A stretch of DNA of 56,096 nucleotides from Bacteroides sp. (GTDB lineage: Bacteria > Bacteroidota > Bacteroidia > Bacteroidales > Muribaculaceae). Position 1 is the first letter of the stretch. The number at the start of each line of letters is the position of its first letter. The notes beneath the pieces are model-generated. The model did no database searches, was not told the DNA's origin, and saw only the letters and a program-made list of their open reading frames with translations. The stretch is from the NCBI GenBank assembly GCA_014801875.1, contig JAAVDJ010000012.1, positions 1 to 56,096 of the forward strand, written 5' to 3'. Position numbers and translations under genes: made by a program. Below are positions 17,626 through 26,025 of the stretch, piece by piece.

Positions 17626-18297
17626 ATGGTCTTTCAGATATTTGATGACAGCATAGAATTTCCCGACCCCCGGTGCGGAGAGCCAGACGGGCTTTTCGCC
17701 ATCGGGGGCGACCTTTCTCCGGAGCGACTGCTGATGGCATACGGGATGGGGATATTTCCGTGGTTTTCATTCCGCGACAGCCCTGAGCCGATGTGGTATT
17801 GTCCGATGCAAAGATTCGTGATTTTTCCGGAAGAACTCCACATATCCCATTCCACGCGCAACCTCATCAACAGAAAACTCTATCATATGACTTTTAACGA
17901 AGCATTTGACAGAGTGATAGAGGGATGTGCCGAAAAGCGCTGTGAGCAGGAAGGGGCATGGCTCGGCAAGGATATGATAGAGGCCTACAAGAGACTTCAC
18001 ACCCTCGGTTTCGCTGCAAGTGTAGAAGTGTGGAGAGGGGAGGAGCTTGTCGGAGGGTTATACGGAGTGACGATGGCTGGAGTTTTTTTCGGAGAAAGCA
18101 TGTTCTCTCGCGAGCCGGGGGTAAGCAAACTTGCCCTTGTCTACCTTTGTGAATTGATGAAGACGGGAGGGGGAAGGATGATAGACTGCCAGTTTGAAAC
18201 ACCCCATCTGAAAAGCATGGGAGGAAGATTCATATCCTATGAGGATTATCTCGGAATTTTACGTCGCCCCTATTGGTTGCCCGCTCAGGGTCACTAA
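17626..18297 (+). CDS. aat: Leucyl/phenylalanyl-tRNA-protein transferase
   Basis: Aat attaches Leu or Phe to proteins with N-terminal Arg or Lys, marking them for ClpAP degradation in the N-degron pathway. The 223-residue product shows the family blocks FPDPRCGEPDGLFAIGGDLS, YGMGIFPWFS, GGLYGV...FFGESMFS and DCQFETPHLKSMGG. Length is normal. It starts 4 bp after the der stop, so it shares that transcript. Confidence 0.95.
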   Translation: MVFQIFDDSIEFPDPRCGEPDGLFAIGGDLSPERLLMAYGMGIFPWFSFRDSPEPMWYCPMQRFVIFPEELHISHSTRNLINRKLYHMTFNEAFDRVIEGCAEKRCEQEGAWLGKDMIEAYKRLHTLGFAASVEVWRGEELVGGLYGVTMAGVFFGESMFSREPGVSKLALVYLCELMKTGGGRMIDCQFETPHLKSMGGRFISYEDYLGILRRPYWLPAQGH

Positions 18298-18386
18298 CGT
18301 CAGGTGATGTTTTTATGGAAGGTCAACGTCCAAGTCAGAACAAATGAAGGGATAAATAGGTTTAAATATGAAAACACCCATTGCTT

Positions 18387-18854
18387 ATGAAAAAATTATA
18401 CTATCCCTTCCTTTATTCGCTGCTGCTCGCCTTAGCAGCAGTCACCCTTCTATCCGGCTGTACTGAAGACGATGACTACTGGCCTTACTCTCCGCCGCCG
18501 GGTTGGGGAAACTATTTCTATGATGACGATCTCTACGGTACGTGGGAGCTCTTCCAAGTTAATTCTCAGTATGTAAGCGAATATGAGACAAACTATATGG
18601 AGTTCTACGGTGGGGGTCGTGGAAGGTACTATTATTATGATTATGGTCGCCTTTACGGCGAGAGAATGGCATATTTCTGCCAGATGTCAGGCAACACCAC
18701 GACCAGCTATCAGATCAACGTGCAGTATGAGAATGGAGAGCAATCTACCATGGCTTATTGGTTCACAGACGGCTACAACACCCTTTGGCTGCAATGGCAA
18801 GTGGGAGGTCGTACGCAAACTTACATGTATCAGCGTGTGAACGGAATTCCCTGA
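18387..18854 (+). CDS. Small lipocalin-like hypothetical lipoprotein
   Basis: The 155-residue product has a lipoprotein signal peptide with lipobox LLSGC (Cys about 26), followed by an aspartate- and tyrosine-rich stretch. The mature part contains DDLYGTWELFQVN, the usual opening of Bacteroidetes lipocalin-like lipoproteins, then repeated aromatic beta strands. It is probably anchored in the outer membrane. Ligand and role are unknown. ATG 18387 is preferred over the in-frame TTG at 18381. Confidence 0.7.
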   Translation: MKKLYYPFLYSLLLALAAVTLLSGCTEDDDYWPYSPPPGWGNYFYDDDLYGTWELFQVNSQYVSEYETNYMEFYGGGRGRYYYYDYGRLYGERMAYFCQMSGNTTTSYQINVQYENGEQSTMAYWFTDGYNTLWLQWQVGGRTQTYMYQRVNGIP

Positions 18855-18901
18855 TCCCCCCTTTATTTCGCCCCATCATCTATTATAAAAGTAAAGAAAA
18901 A

Positions 18902-18948
18902 ACGACCTCATCTGATTCTCTACGAATCGGATGAGGTTGTCTTTGTCA
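18902..18948. terminator. Bidirectional terminator
   Basis: A 17-bp stem with two G.U pairs (18902-18918 with 18924-18940) lies between two convergent genes. It has A-rich sequence on the left and CTTTGT on the right. Confidence 0.8.
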
Positions 18949-18974
18949 TGTCCTGAAAAAAGAGATGAAGAATG

Positions 18975-20543
18975 TCAATCTCCAGAGGTAAGTATAAGCC
19001 AGCTATCAATATTCCGCTTGGAACTTGCGAAATTTATACCGATTTTGAAAACTTTTCGGTTATCATATTTCCATGGCAATGTATACTCCTTAGTATCGAT
19101 TTGTGTCAACGCCTCTTCAGCACTTCTGTCAAACTTAAGCTCCATAACGTAGACGTAGTCAGACATTTCCAGAAGCATATCAATCCGACCATCGGCAGTC
19201 CACCACTCAGCTCTGACATCGATACCTATTAACTTGAAAAGCATGAAAAGATTATTCTCAAAGAAGAGTTCCGTCCTGTTCCGGGTGACATTCGCAGGGA
19301 TAGCGGCGAAGAGGGAGCGTATCATCTCCAACGCCTCGGCCGGTTTACCTTCCTCCAACGCATCCCGAATATCCCAGATATAGTTGTCGAGCCTTCCTTT
19401 ATCCGTCTTCACGTTGTATGCAAGTAGCTCGGTAAACAATCCTTCCTCAACCTCCTTGTTGGGGATGCCAAGGGAGTATCGCCTGCGCCTTACGTCATAG
19501 CCCTTAATCGTCAGGTAGCCCGTCTGAAAGAGCAGGGCCTCCGGAGATATACGATAGGTCTCGATATCTGACAAGGCCATTTCTGAAATATTATCTGACA
19601 GGACCTTTTCAAGTGGCCTGTCAATCCTGCTCAAATACTTTAACAAGAAAGTAGGAGTGCCGGACATGAACCAATATGAACCGATTTGAGAATTTTTAAG
19701 AGCCTTCAAAAGACTGAAAGGGTTGTATATATCCTTTGAATCCGCAGTAAAATGGTAACCGTCGTAATGAGATTTCAACATCGCCATCGCCCCGTCATAA
19801 CCGGTATGAAGTCTCTCTCCAAGTTTTTTTATGCCATAAGGAAAATTATCTGTCAGTTCCCTCTCCGTTATACCGCAAAGTTCGCTCCATTCGGGCAACA
19901 GGGAGATATCGTCAAGATTATTGAGGCCGCTGAAAATCGTCATCTTACTGAATCTTGATACTCCGGCCAACATAGCGAACTTTATACAGGCATCTTTATC
20001 CTTGAGATTTACATAAACAGACTTCAATAGATTCCTTACCTCTTCCCTGCGGGGATCATCCTCTAAATGAGCTACTACTGGCGCATCGTATTCATCTACG
20101 AGCACGACCACTTGTCGACCTGTCTTTTCGTAAGCCGACATAATAACATTGCCGAAACGTGCAGATAGACTTTCCGTCTCGACTCGCTTCCCGTAGACTA
20201 ATTCCATATTACTGATAAAGGAATCAAGCACGTCCCGTAAATCCATTTCAGTAGGATTATATGAGGCCAATGACAGCAATAGCACGGGATAACTTTCCCA
20301 ATCCTTTTCAAGTTGGGCCATGGCAAGCCCTTCAAACAATTCTTTTCTACCCTCGAAGTATGCCTGAATCGTCGAAAGCAGAAGACTTTTTCCGAATCTC
20401 CGTGGTCGGGATAGAAAATAATATTTACCCTCCGTCACAAGCCGGTAAATTAGCGCAGTCTTGTCGACATAAGCAAATCCTCCTTGCCGAATAACCGAGA
20501 ATGATTGTATACCAATCGGATATTTAGTGGTAGAAGCTGACAT
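18975..20543 (-). CDS. AAA-ATPase-like protein with PD-(D/E)XK nuclease domain
   Basis: This 522-residue protein belongs to the large Bacteroidales family combining an N-terminal AAA-ATPase-like domain with a C-terminal PDDEXK-type nuclease domain. The P-loop is SRPRRFGKSLL (about residues 44-54). A Walker B-like VVVLVDEYDAPV lies near residue 147. The C-terminal nuclease motif reads GRIDMLLEMSDYVYVMELKF, with the D-x(n)-E-x-K signature. The family is highly multicopy in gut Bacteroidales; its role (mobile element, defence or housekeeping) is not settled. It is monocistronic and borders the A+T-rich island. Confidence 0.85.
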   Translation of the reverse strand: MSASTTKYPIGIQSFSVIRQGGFAYVDKTALIYRLVTEGKYYFLSRPRRFGKSLLLSTIQAYFEGRKELFEGLAMAQLEKDWESYPVLLLSLASYNPTEMDLRDVLDSFISNMELVYGKRVETESLSARFGNVIMSAYEKTGRQVVVLVDEYDAPVVAHLEDDPRREEVRNLLKSVYVNLKDKDACIKFAMLAGVSRFSKMTIFSGLNNLDDISLLPEWSELCGITERELTDNFPYGIKKLGERLHTGYDGAMAMLKSHYDGYHFTADSKDIYNPFSLLKALKNSQIGSYWFMSGTPTFLLKYLSRIDRPLEKVLSDNISEMALSDIETYRISPEALLFQTGYLTIKGYDVRRRRYSLGIPNKEVEEGLFTELLAYNVKTDKGRLDNYIWDIRDALEEGKPAEALEMIRSLFAAIPANVTRNRTELFFENNLFMLFKLIGIDVRAEWWTADGRIDMLLEMSDYVYVMELKFDRSAEEALTQIDTKEYTLPWKYDNRKVFKIGINFASSKRNIDSWLILTSGD

Positions 20544-20653
20544 AAAGCATACTTTTTGAGATTCAAATTATTGGAGACACAAATATAATCATTATCCACC
20601 GTGCAACAAAATTTATTTTCCACATTGCTATAACGTAGCACATCTTACGACCC

Positions 20654-20697
20654 CTTCCCACAAAAATGTTAACGTAGAGTGGCATTTTTGTGGGAAG
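20654..20697. repeat. Hairpin carrying the GTGGGAAG motif
   Basis: A perfect 15-bp stem, CTTCCCACAAAAATG (20654-20668) with its complement at 20683-20697, closes a 14-nt loop. The right arm is part of the dispersed motif TTTGTGGGAAGCGG, which recurs at 27295 and 53649. Confidence 0.7.
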
Positions 20698-20765
20698 CGG
20701 CTTCTCATCCTACAAATAAACAACTACATAACTAAATATTTTTTCGCTATATCAATAATTTTAGC

Positions 20766-20773
20766 TAACTTTG
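20766..20773 (+). promoter_or_regulatory. Promoter -7 box of the TPR/HTH regulator
   Basis: TAACTTTG fits the TAnnTTTG consensus. The start codon follows at 21015, giving an unusually long leader of about 235 nt. Confidence 0.5.
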
Positions 20774-21014
20774 CAGAGCCTTTTAAAAGGAGGTACAGAC
20801 ATCAATAACAAAACATTAATGAAAGAAAAATTATCGCAATCACTATCACTATAACAAAGTCCAAAGTGGTACTGCTGTCACACCTGCCATTGGGATAGAG
20901 GACCTACTTGAGAATTGTCAACATTTCAAAGAATGGATAGAAAACATTAAACAACATATTGCTCGATAATACTTCTCATTAATAAGCCCAGATTTAACAA
21001 TCATCACCAACATT

Positions 21015-22919
21015 ATGAGACCTATACAGCATCTTCTTTTGCTCATGCTTCTATTGTTAGCTTGTTGCATAGCCTCATGCTCTGATTACAAGCAGGAAGA
21101 GGTACTTAATCGTGCAGAATCTCTCATGGAGGCTCATCCGGATTCTGCTTTGACTATTCTTGAAGGAATAGAAAAATCGGAGCTTGGTTCAAAAAAAGAA
21201 CAGGCTCAATATGCCCTCCTCATGTCTATGGCTCTCGATAAGAATTATATCGACACGACAACGTTTGACGTGTTGCAACCAGCCATAGACTATTATCTGG
21301 ATAACGGCAATGCTAATGATAAACTTCGAACATACTACTATCAAGGGCGTATATTCCAAAATCAGGGAGATCGAGACAATGCTCTTAACTCATTTATCAA
21401 AGGGATTGATATATCTCACGAAAGTAATGATTCCTTATGTATCGCCAGAACTCTTGTTGCGCAAGGAGGTCTATACAATGAATTCTACGATTTTGAAAGC
21501 TATACCAACTGTCACTTAAAAGCCGCTAAAATATATAAAAACCTATCTCTTAGTTGGAATGAGTTTGACTGTTTGCTTAACGCTCTGAATGGAGCCATAG
21601 CATTGGGCAATAAAAGCAGGGGAGATAGTCTTTTATCCCTATGTAACGAATTTAGAAACTTAGATAAAAGTCAGAAGCTTGCGCTGACCAAACATCAATT
21701 ATCATATACTTTAAAATTTGGAGATAATCAAAGTATTATAACCTTGATTGCAAGTGAGGAAGACAATTCTAACTTCGACCCCAATGGCTTACTCAATCTC
21801 GCATTAGCATATAACAAAGTTGGCAAATCTGCAAAGGCAAAGCAATTACTTGATTATGTTAATAATGGTCTTGAGTATGATACGCTTAAATATCTGGCAA
21901 TATTAGTTCCTGTTCTTGAGAATATGGGTGATTATAAGAATGCCTTTACGGTTTATACGGAATTCTGTCACAAGATGGATTCCATAAACACATTTAAATT
22001 CGATCAAAAATCTAAATCCGTTGACGAGAGACATCAAATAGAACTTAAAGCAGAACAAGATGCGAGAGAGAATGCCAAAATTATTTGGAGTTATATTGCA
22101 GGTATTATTTTCCTTATTTTGGTAGTCGTGATTCTGTTCTTGCTATTCCGCAGTAATAAGGCTCAAAAAGACTTAGCTATTGAACGAGCAAAGATTACTG
22201 AACTTGAAAACAAACAATTAAAGTCTGATAATGAAATGGCTATCCAAGATGCTAAAATAAAAGAACTTGAAAACGAAAGACTGAAGTCCGAAAAGGATAA
22301 GGCTATTCAGGATGCCAAAATCAAAGAACTTGAGAACGAAAATCTTAAATCGGAAAAGGACAAGGCTATTCAGGATACCAAAATCAAAGAACTTGAAAAT
22401 GAAAATCTTAAATCGGAAAGAGACAAAAAGGCATTAGAGGCTGAAAATCTGGCTCATCGTGTTGAGATACTTGAGAATGAGAGTGCGAGTCTGAAGGAAT
22501 TGATGGATTCGCAAGAAGGATTGTCGTCCGAAGTTCAAGATGCCATAAAAGTACGCATTGAGATGTTAAATGCTTTAATGGCCGGTTATATAACAAACAA
22601 TGACCAGTATGAGAAACCATACGAATCATGGATTAAAGAGCTTACCGACAATACCGAAGAGTTCATGAACAGTAATCGACTTGCATTTCAAGTTTCACAT
22701 CCCCGGTTTATTCAGTATTTCGAGGATCACGACTTAACAATAAGCGAAATCAATTATGTATGTCTTTATGCCATCGGCTTGAGAGGCAAGGAAGTAGGAA
22801 ATTATATGAAGAAGCGTAGCCATGTGAATATCAGCAGTGGCATTCGCAAAAAACTCGGTATAGATAAGCATGAGACAAACATCGGCATTTACGTGCGCAA
22901 ACTCTTAAAAGAATTGTAA
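21015..22919 (+). CDS. Membrane-spanning TPR regulator with C-terminal HTH
   Basis: The 634-residue product has a lipoprotein-type signal (lipobox IASC, Cys22). An alpha-helical region of tetratricopeptide-like repeats follows (about 30-330), then one membrane helix (about 355-380). Next is a long cytoplasmic coiled coil (390-490) with four tandem 21-residue units. The C-terminal LuxR/GerE-like region (about 570-634) contains SEINYVCLYAIGLRGKEVGN and SGIRKKLGI. The predicted topology puts the TPR sensor outside and the HTH inside, so it would be a one-component signal-to-DNA protein. It leads the A+T-rich island and is followed by an HTH-only paralogue. The signal and target genes are unknown; control of the neighbouring OM-barrel operon is inference. 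Confidence 0.8.
   Translation: MRPIQHLLLLMLLLLACCIASCSDYKQEEVLNRAESLMEAHPDSALTILEGIEKSELGSKKEQAQYALLMSMALDKNYIDTTTFDVLQPAIDYYLDNGNANDKLRTYYYQGRIFQNQGDRDNALNSFIKGIDISHESNDSLCIARTLVAQGGLYNEFYDFESYTNCHLKAAKIYKNLSLSWNEFDCLLNALNGAIALGNKSRGDSLLSLCNEFRNLDKSQKLALTKHQLSYTLKFGDNQSIITLIASEEDNSNFDPNGLLNLALAYNKVGKSAKAKQLLDYVNNGLEYDTLKYLAILVPVLENMGDYKNAFTVYTEFCHKMDSINTFKFDQKSKSVDERHQIELKAEQDARENAKIIWSYIAGIIFLILVVVILFLLFRSNKAQKDLAIERAKITELENKQLKSDNEMAIQDAKIKELENERLKSEKDKAIQDAKIKELENENLKSEKDKAIQDTKIKELENENLKSERDKKALEAENLAHRVEILENESASLKELMDSQEGLSSEVQDAIKVRIEMLNALMAGYITNNDQYEKPYESWIKELTDNTEEFMNSNRLAFQVSHPRFIQYFEDHDLTISEINYVCLYAIGLRGKEVGNYMKKRSHVNISSGIRKKLGIDKHETNIGIYVRKLLKEL
22188..22439 (+). repeat. Four tandem 63-bp repeats encoding coiled coil
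   Basis: Four units of exactly 63 bp encode residues 392-475 of the regulator, each with a core like KELENENLKSEKDK. The middle copies are nearly identical in DNA, so copy number may vary between strains. Each unit equals three heptads, so gain or loss keeps the coiled-coil register. Confidence 0.85.
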
Positions 22920-22932
22920 ATTCAACCATTCG

Positions 22933-22974
22933 ATGAAAGTCTCTCTTCCTGTGTGCCAAATCTAAGACTTTCAT
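22933..22974. promoter_or_regulatory. Inverted ATGAAAGTCT repeat
   Basis: ATGAAAGTCT (22933-22942) and its complement AGACTTTCAT (22965-22974) are separated by 22 nt, just past the regulator stop codon. This may be a loose terminator hairpin. The same 8-mer recurs in the next two promoters, so a protein-binding site is also possible. Confidence 0.5.
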
Positions 22975-23038
22975 ACATATCAACAAGCTATATACCAGCT
23001 CTTTAGTAAAATAGCGCATGAAACTTTTTGTTCTCTGA

Positions 23039-23063
23039 ATGAAAGTGCCATGTGCTATTTTTG
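23039..23063 (+). promoter_or_regulatory. Candidate regulated promoter with ATGAAAGT element
   Basis: ATGAAAGT (23039-23046) starts 17 nt ahead of TATTTTTG (23056-23063). The same two elements have identical spacing ahead of the OM-barrel gene. The usual TTTG -33 box is 25 nt away, which is too far, so an activator-dependent promoter is plausible. Confidence 0.5.
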
Positions 23064-23071
23064 TAATAAAA

Positions 23072-23563
23072 ATGCCTTATCAAAACGTCTTATCATTATC
23101 AAAGAGGGGACTTGCATTAAAAGTCCTCTCCAAATTATTGTATGCTATAGCAGACAATAAGGGCAACAATGAAGAGCTAAAGATTCTTCATCAAAAGATA
23201 CTCAACGAATCCCTTAATCTTAATGAGTTGGCATCCGACTCAGGGAATGACACATTCCGAATAGAGGAAATACCTTGGGAAAGGCTTCTCGATGCGATAA
23301 CTAACACAAACCCTACTTTAAAGGTATTCATAAACCTAAACCGGTTCTCGGCTCATGAGATAAGATATATGTGCGCCTTGATATGCGGGTTGTCAGGTAA
23401 AGAATACGAACTAATAACAGGATTCAAGAGCCAATATAACCTTAGCTGGTCAATCCGACGCAAGCTGGGAATACCTTCCAAGACCACAAACCTGCGAAAT
23501 TACCTCCAAAAACTTTCAGATTGCGGTTTACATGAAAGTCTGAAGAGTATTGCACAGAAATAA
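23072..23563 (+). CDS. HTH-only regulator, paralogue of the TPR/HTH protein C-terminus
   Basis: The 163-residue product has no signal peptide or TPR region. Its C-terminal part (about residues 95-155: FSAHEIRYMCALICGLSGKE followed by SWSIRRKLGIPSKTTNLRNYL) aligns with the HTH end of the preceding regulator (TISEINYVCLYAIGLRGKEV, SGIRKKLGI, ETNIGIYVRKLL). It therefore looks like a free cytosolic DNA-binding version of that domain. An in-frame ATG at 23039 would lengthen it by 11 residues but lies within the candidate promoter element. If that promoter is real, ATG 23072 would give a nearly leaderless mRNA. Function as co-regulator or antagonist is inference. Confidence 0.7.
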   Translation: MPYQNVLSLSKRGLALKVLSKLLYAIADNKGNNEELKILHQKILNESLNLNELASDSGNDTFRIEEIPWERLLDAITNTNPTLKVFINLNRFSAHEIRYMCALICGLSGKEYELITGFKSQYNLSWSIRRKLGIPSKTTNLRNYLQKLSDCGLHESLKSIAQK

Positions 23564-23640
23564 GCCACCCCTTCTAATTATACAGTGCCGATTTACAGTT
23601 ATTTACAAAGATAAATATTTTTCAAATGTGAAAGTTTTGT

Positions 23641-23673
23641 TTTGGAGGATGAAAGTTGCTCATTGTAATTTTG
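23641..23673 (+). promoter_or_regulatory. Promoter of the OM-barrel/kinase operon
   Basis: TTTG (23641-23644), a 21-nt spacer and TAATTTTG (23666-23673) form a good promoter. The spacer contains ATGAAAGT (23649-23656), 17 nt ahead of the -7 box. Confidence 0.65.
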
Positions 23674-23706
23674 AATTTAATCAGTCTAATAAAACTTAAA
23701 TAAAAT

Positions 23707-26025
23707 ATGAAAAAAATCATCGTATTACTATCTGTAATTTTAGTAGGTCTTGGGATTACTAATGCCCAAAACAGAGTCATACAAGGCTATGTGGTGAATA
23801 ATGACAATCAAGCTCTAGATTTTGCTATAATCGCAATCCAGAACATGTCAGATTCTACTTTAATTGCTTCAACTCAGACCAATGAGAACGGCTTTTTCAA
23901 GATAGAGACAATTCAAACTCCAATAAAACTTCGAGTTTCCTATATTGGATTCCAGACTGTCTCACATAATGTCCCATGCTCCGGAGATACCACCCTACAC
24001 ATCACCTTGAATGAGTCTCCCACCTCATTAAAGGAAGTTGTAGTAAAAGCGTCACGCCCAATCGCCAGATTATCAGAAGATGGCATCATAACTCAAATAA
24101 GTAACACCACCCTTGCCAATTCAGGAACGGCAATAGACGTTTTAAACAATATGCCCTTAATACAGAAGACAAATAATGGATTTTCTGTTTTTGGGAAAGG
24201 TAATCCTATAATCTATGTCAATGGGAGACGAATATATGATGTATCCGAATTAGATGGGATAAAATCTCAAATTATTAAAAATGTAGAATTAATAACTAAT
24301 CCTGGTTCAAAATATGATGCTTCTGTTTCCTCTGTAATCAAAATATCAACAGAGTCCTTTAATCATAATAATCTTGCTATTGACAATAGGACTTCTTATA
24401 TTCAATCTAATTATTCTGGGGTTATTGAACAAATAACGGCTAACTATCGAAATAAAAAACTTGATCTGTTTAATAGTTTCCGTTATAAAAACATGGCCAA
24501 TAAGACGTCTAGAAACGTAAATCAAATCATTTATACAGATAGTACTTGGAATTTTGATCTAACTGAATCCGAAAATTATCGAAATCAGCTGATAGAAAAC
24601 AATCTCGCCATTAATTATAGAATTTCAGATAATCAAATTTTTGGATCTCGATATATAATCAAATTTATTCCTAAATATTATAGTTTTCTACATAGTAATA
24701 ATAATATATTAGCTAATAATACATTCTACGATTACTTCGAAAATAATGGAGCTAGTACATTAAAAAATTCGCCATCGCATCATCTTAATTTCTTTTATAA
24801 TACTTCTTTTGCATCTTGCATATTAGATATTGATTTTAATATGTTCTTTAGTCGTAATCATACCAACTCTTCATTTAAAGAAAATAGTAACCAATCTTCA
24901 AATCTAACGATATTCTCATCTAATCACATATCCAATAAATTCTATGACGCAAAAGCAACTCTAAGCAAAGACATATTTGGAGGAAAATTTAATTTCGGCA
25001 TTGACTACACATTAACCAAAAGAAAGGATGATTATATCAATGACACTCATATTGTTCCTTCATCAAAATTATATATATCAGAGCAACAAATAAATCCATT
25101 TGTTGAATATTCGTATATGACAATTATTGGTTTACTTAAACTTGGACTTCGATATGAACATATACTTTCAAAATATACAACATCTAATCACAATAATTTT
25201 GACATAACCTATTCTAAATTATTTCCGAATCTAACATTTACATCAAAAATAAAGAATCTTCAATGGCAATTTAGTTATTCTACAAGAACAAAACGTCCAA
25301 GTTATACTCAATTGAGTAATAATACAATCTATATAAATCGCTTTACCCTCCAAAGCGGCAATCCATTTCTTAAACCTGAATATATTCATAATATCTCACT
25401 GCAGGGAATGTGGAGATTCCTTCAATTTTCTTTTGACTATCAAGATACTCATAATGCCATTATTTACTGGGCCACACAAAACGACATACAGGAGGCTGTA
25501 ACTACTATATCTTATAAAAATATCCAAAGTATTAAACGACTATTGGCTACCATTACAGCATCTCATCGGATAGGATGCTGGAATCCTCGTATCACAATAG
25601 GAATAAATAAGCAGTTCTTTACATTAAAAACGAGTTATCAAAACATAAAATTAAACCAACCTCTTATATATTTTAAATTTATAAACTCGTTCAAGTTTAC
25701 AAGTTCTTTAAGCAGTATTATCAGCTTTAATTATCAAAGCAAAGGCAATACACAAAATGTTTACCTAAATAAGCCCATATATTATATTGACTTATCTTTA
25801 AATAAATCTTTTAACAAAGGAAAATATAGCATACAATTAAATTTCAATGATATTCTTAAAACACGGAAAGATGGGAATGTATTGTATAACGAACAAATGA
25901 TCATGCACCTACTGAATACGTATGATAGCAGATCTTTATCAATAACTTTTAGATATAGATTTAATACTGTTAAAGAAAAAAGCCGTAGGGATTCCCATAT
26001 AAATTCTGAAATAAATCGATTATGA
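23707..26025 (+). CDS. Outer-membrane beta-barrel protein (TonB-receptor-like)
   Basis: The 772-residue product has a signal peptide (residues 1-20), then a carboxypeptidase-regulatory-like domain (about 22-105: VIQGYVVNNDNQALDFAIIA to VSYIGFQTVSHNV). A plug-like region with GNPIIYVNGRRI follows (about 115-210). The rest is a long beta-rich barrel ending in an aromatic strand (SLSITFRYRF) followed by a short tail. It fits the Bacteroidetes outer-membrane beta-barrel family related to SusC/TonB receptors, but no SusD gene is present. A+T content is far above the flanks, which suggests transfer. The stop overlaps the kinase start by 4 bp. The ligand is unknown. Confidence 0.82.
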   Translation: MKKIIVLLSVILVGLGITNAQNRVIQGYVVNNDNQALDFAIIAIQNMSDSTLIASTQTNENGFFKIETIQTPIKLRVSYIGFQTVSHNVPCSGDTTLHITLNESPTSLKEVVVKASRPIARLSEDGIITQISNTTLANSGTAIDVLNNMPLIQKTNNGFSVFGKGNPIIYVNGRRIYDVSELDGIKSQIIKNVELITNPGSKYDASVSSVIKISTESFNHNNLAIDNRTSYIQSNYSGVIEQITANYRNKKLDLFNSFRYKNMANKTSRNVNQIIYTDSTWNFDLTESENYRNQLIENNLAINYRISDNQIFGSRYIIKFIPKYYSFLHSNNNILANNTFYDYFENNGASTLKNSPSHHLNFFYNTSFASCILDIDFNMFFSRNHTNSSFKENSNQSSNLTIFSSNHISNKFYDAKATLSKDIFGGKFNFGIDYTLTKRKDDYINDTHIVPSSKLYISEQQINPFVEYSYMTIIGLLKLGLRYEHILSKYTTSNHNNFDITYSKLFPNLTFTSKIKNLQWQFSYSTRTKRPSYTQLSNNTIYINRFTLQSGNPFLKPEYIHNISLQGMWRFLQFSFDYQDTHNAIIYWATQNDIQEAVTTISYKNIQSIKRLLATITASHRIGCWNPRITIGINKQFFTLKTSYQNIKLNQPLIYFKFINSFKFTSSLSSIISFNYQSKGNTQNVYLNKPIYYIDLSLNKSFNKGKYSIQLNFNDILKTRKDGNVLYNEQMIMHLLNTYDSRSLSITFRYRFNTVKEKSRRDSHINSEINRL

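Larger units (their letters stand above)
20544..21014. other. Intergenic region: hairpin, promoter, short degenerate frame
   Basis: This A+T-rich stretch marks the left edge of the island. It contains the hairpin at 20654-20697 and the -7 box TAACTTTG (20766-20773). A frame at 20821-20969 is open but has no usable start; it would end in LENCQHFKEWIENIKQHIAR. A short ATG frame from 20819 overlaps it in another phase, so this could be a frameshifted gene remnant. I do not call a gene here. Confidence 0.4.

Noticed and set aside
23707..26025. SusC gene of a polysaccharide-utilisation locus
   Set aside because: No SusD, glycoside hydrolase or sugar-sensing hybrid two-component gene is adjacent, and the barrel is shorter than SusC.
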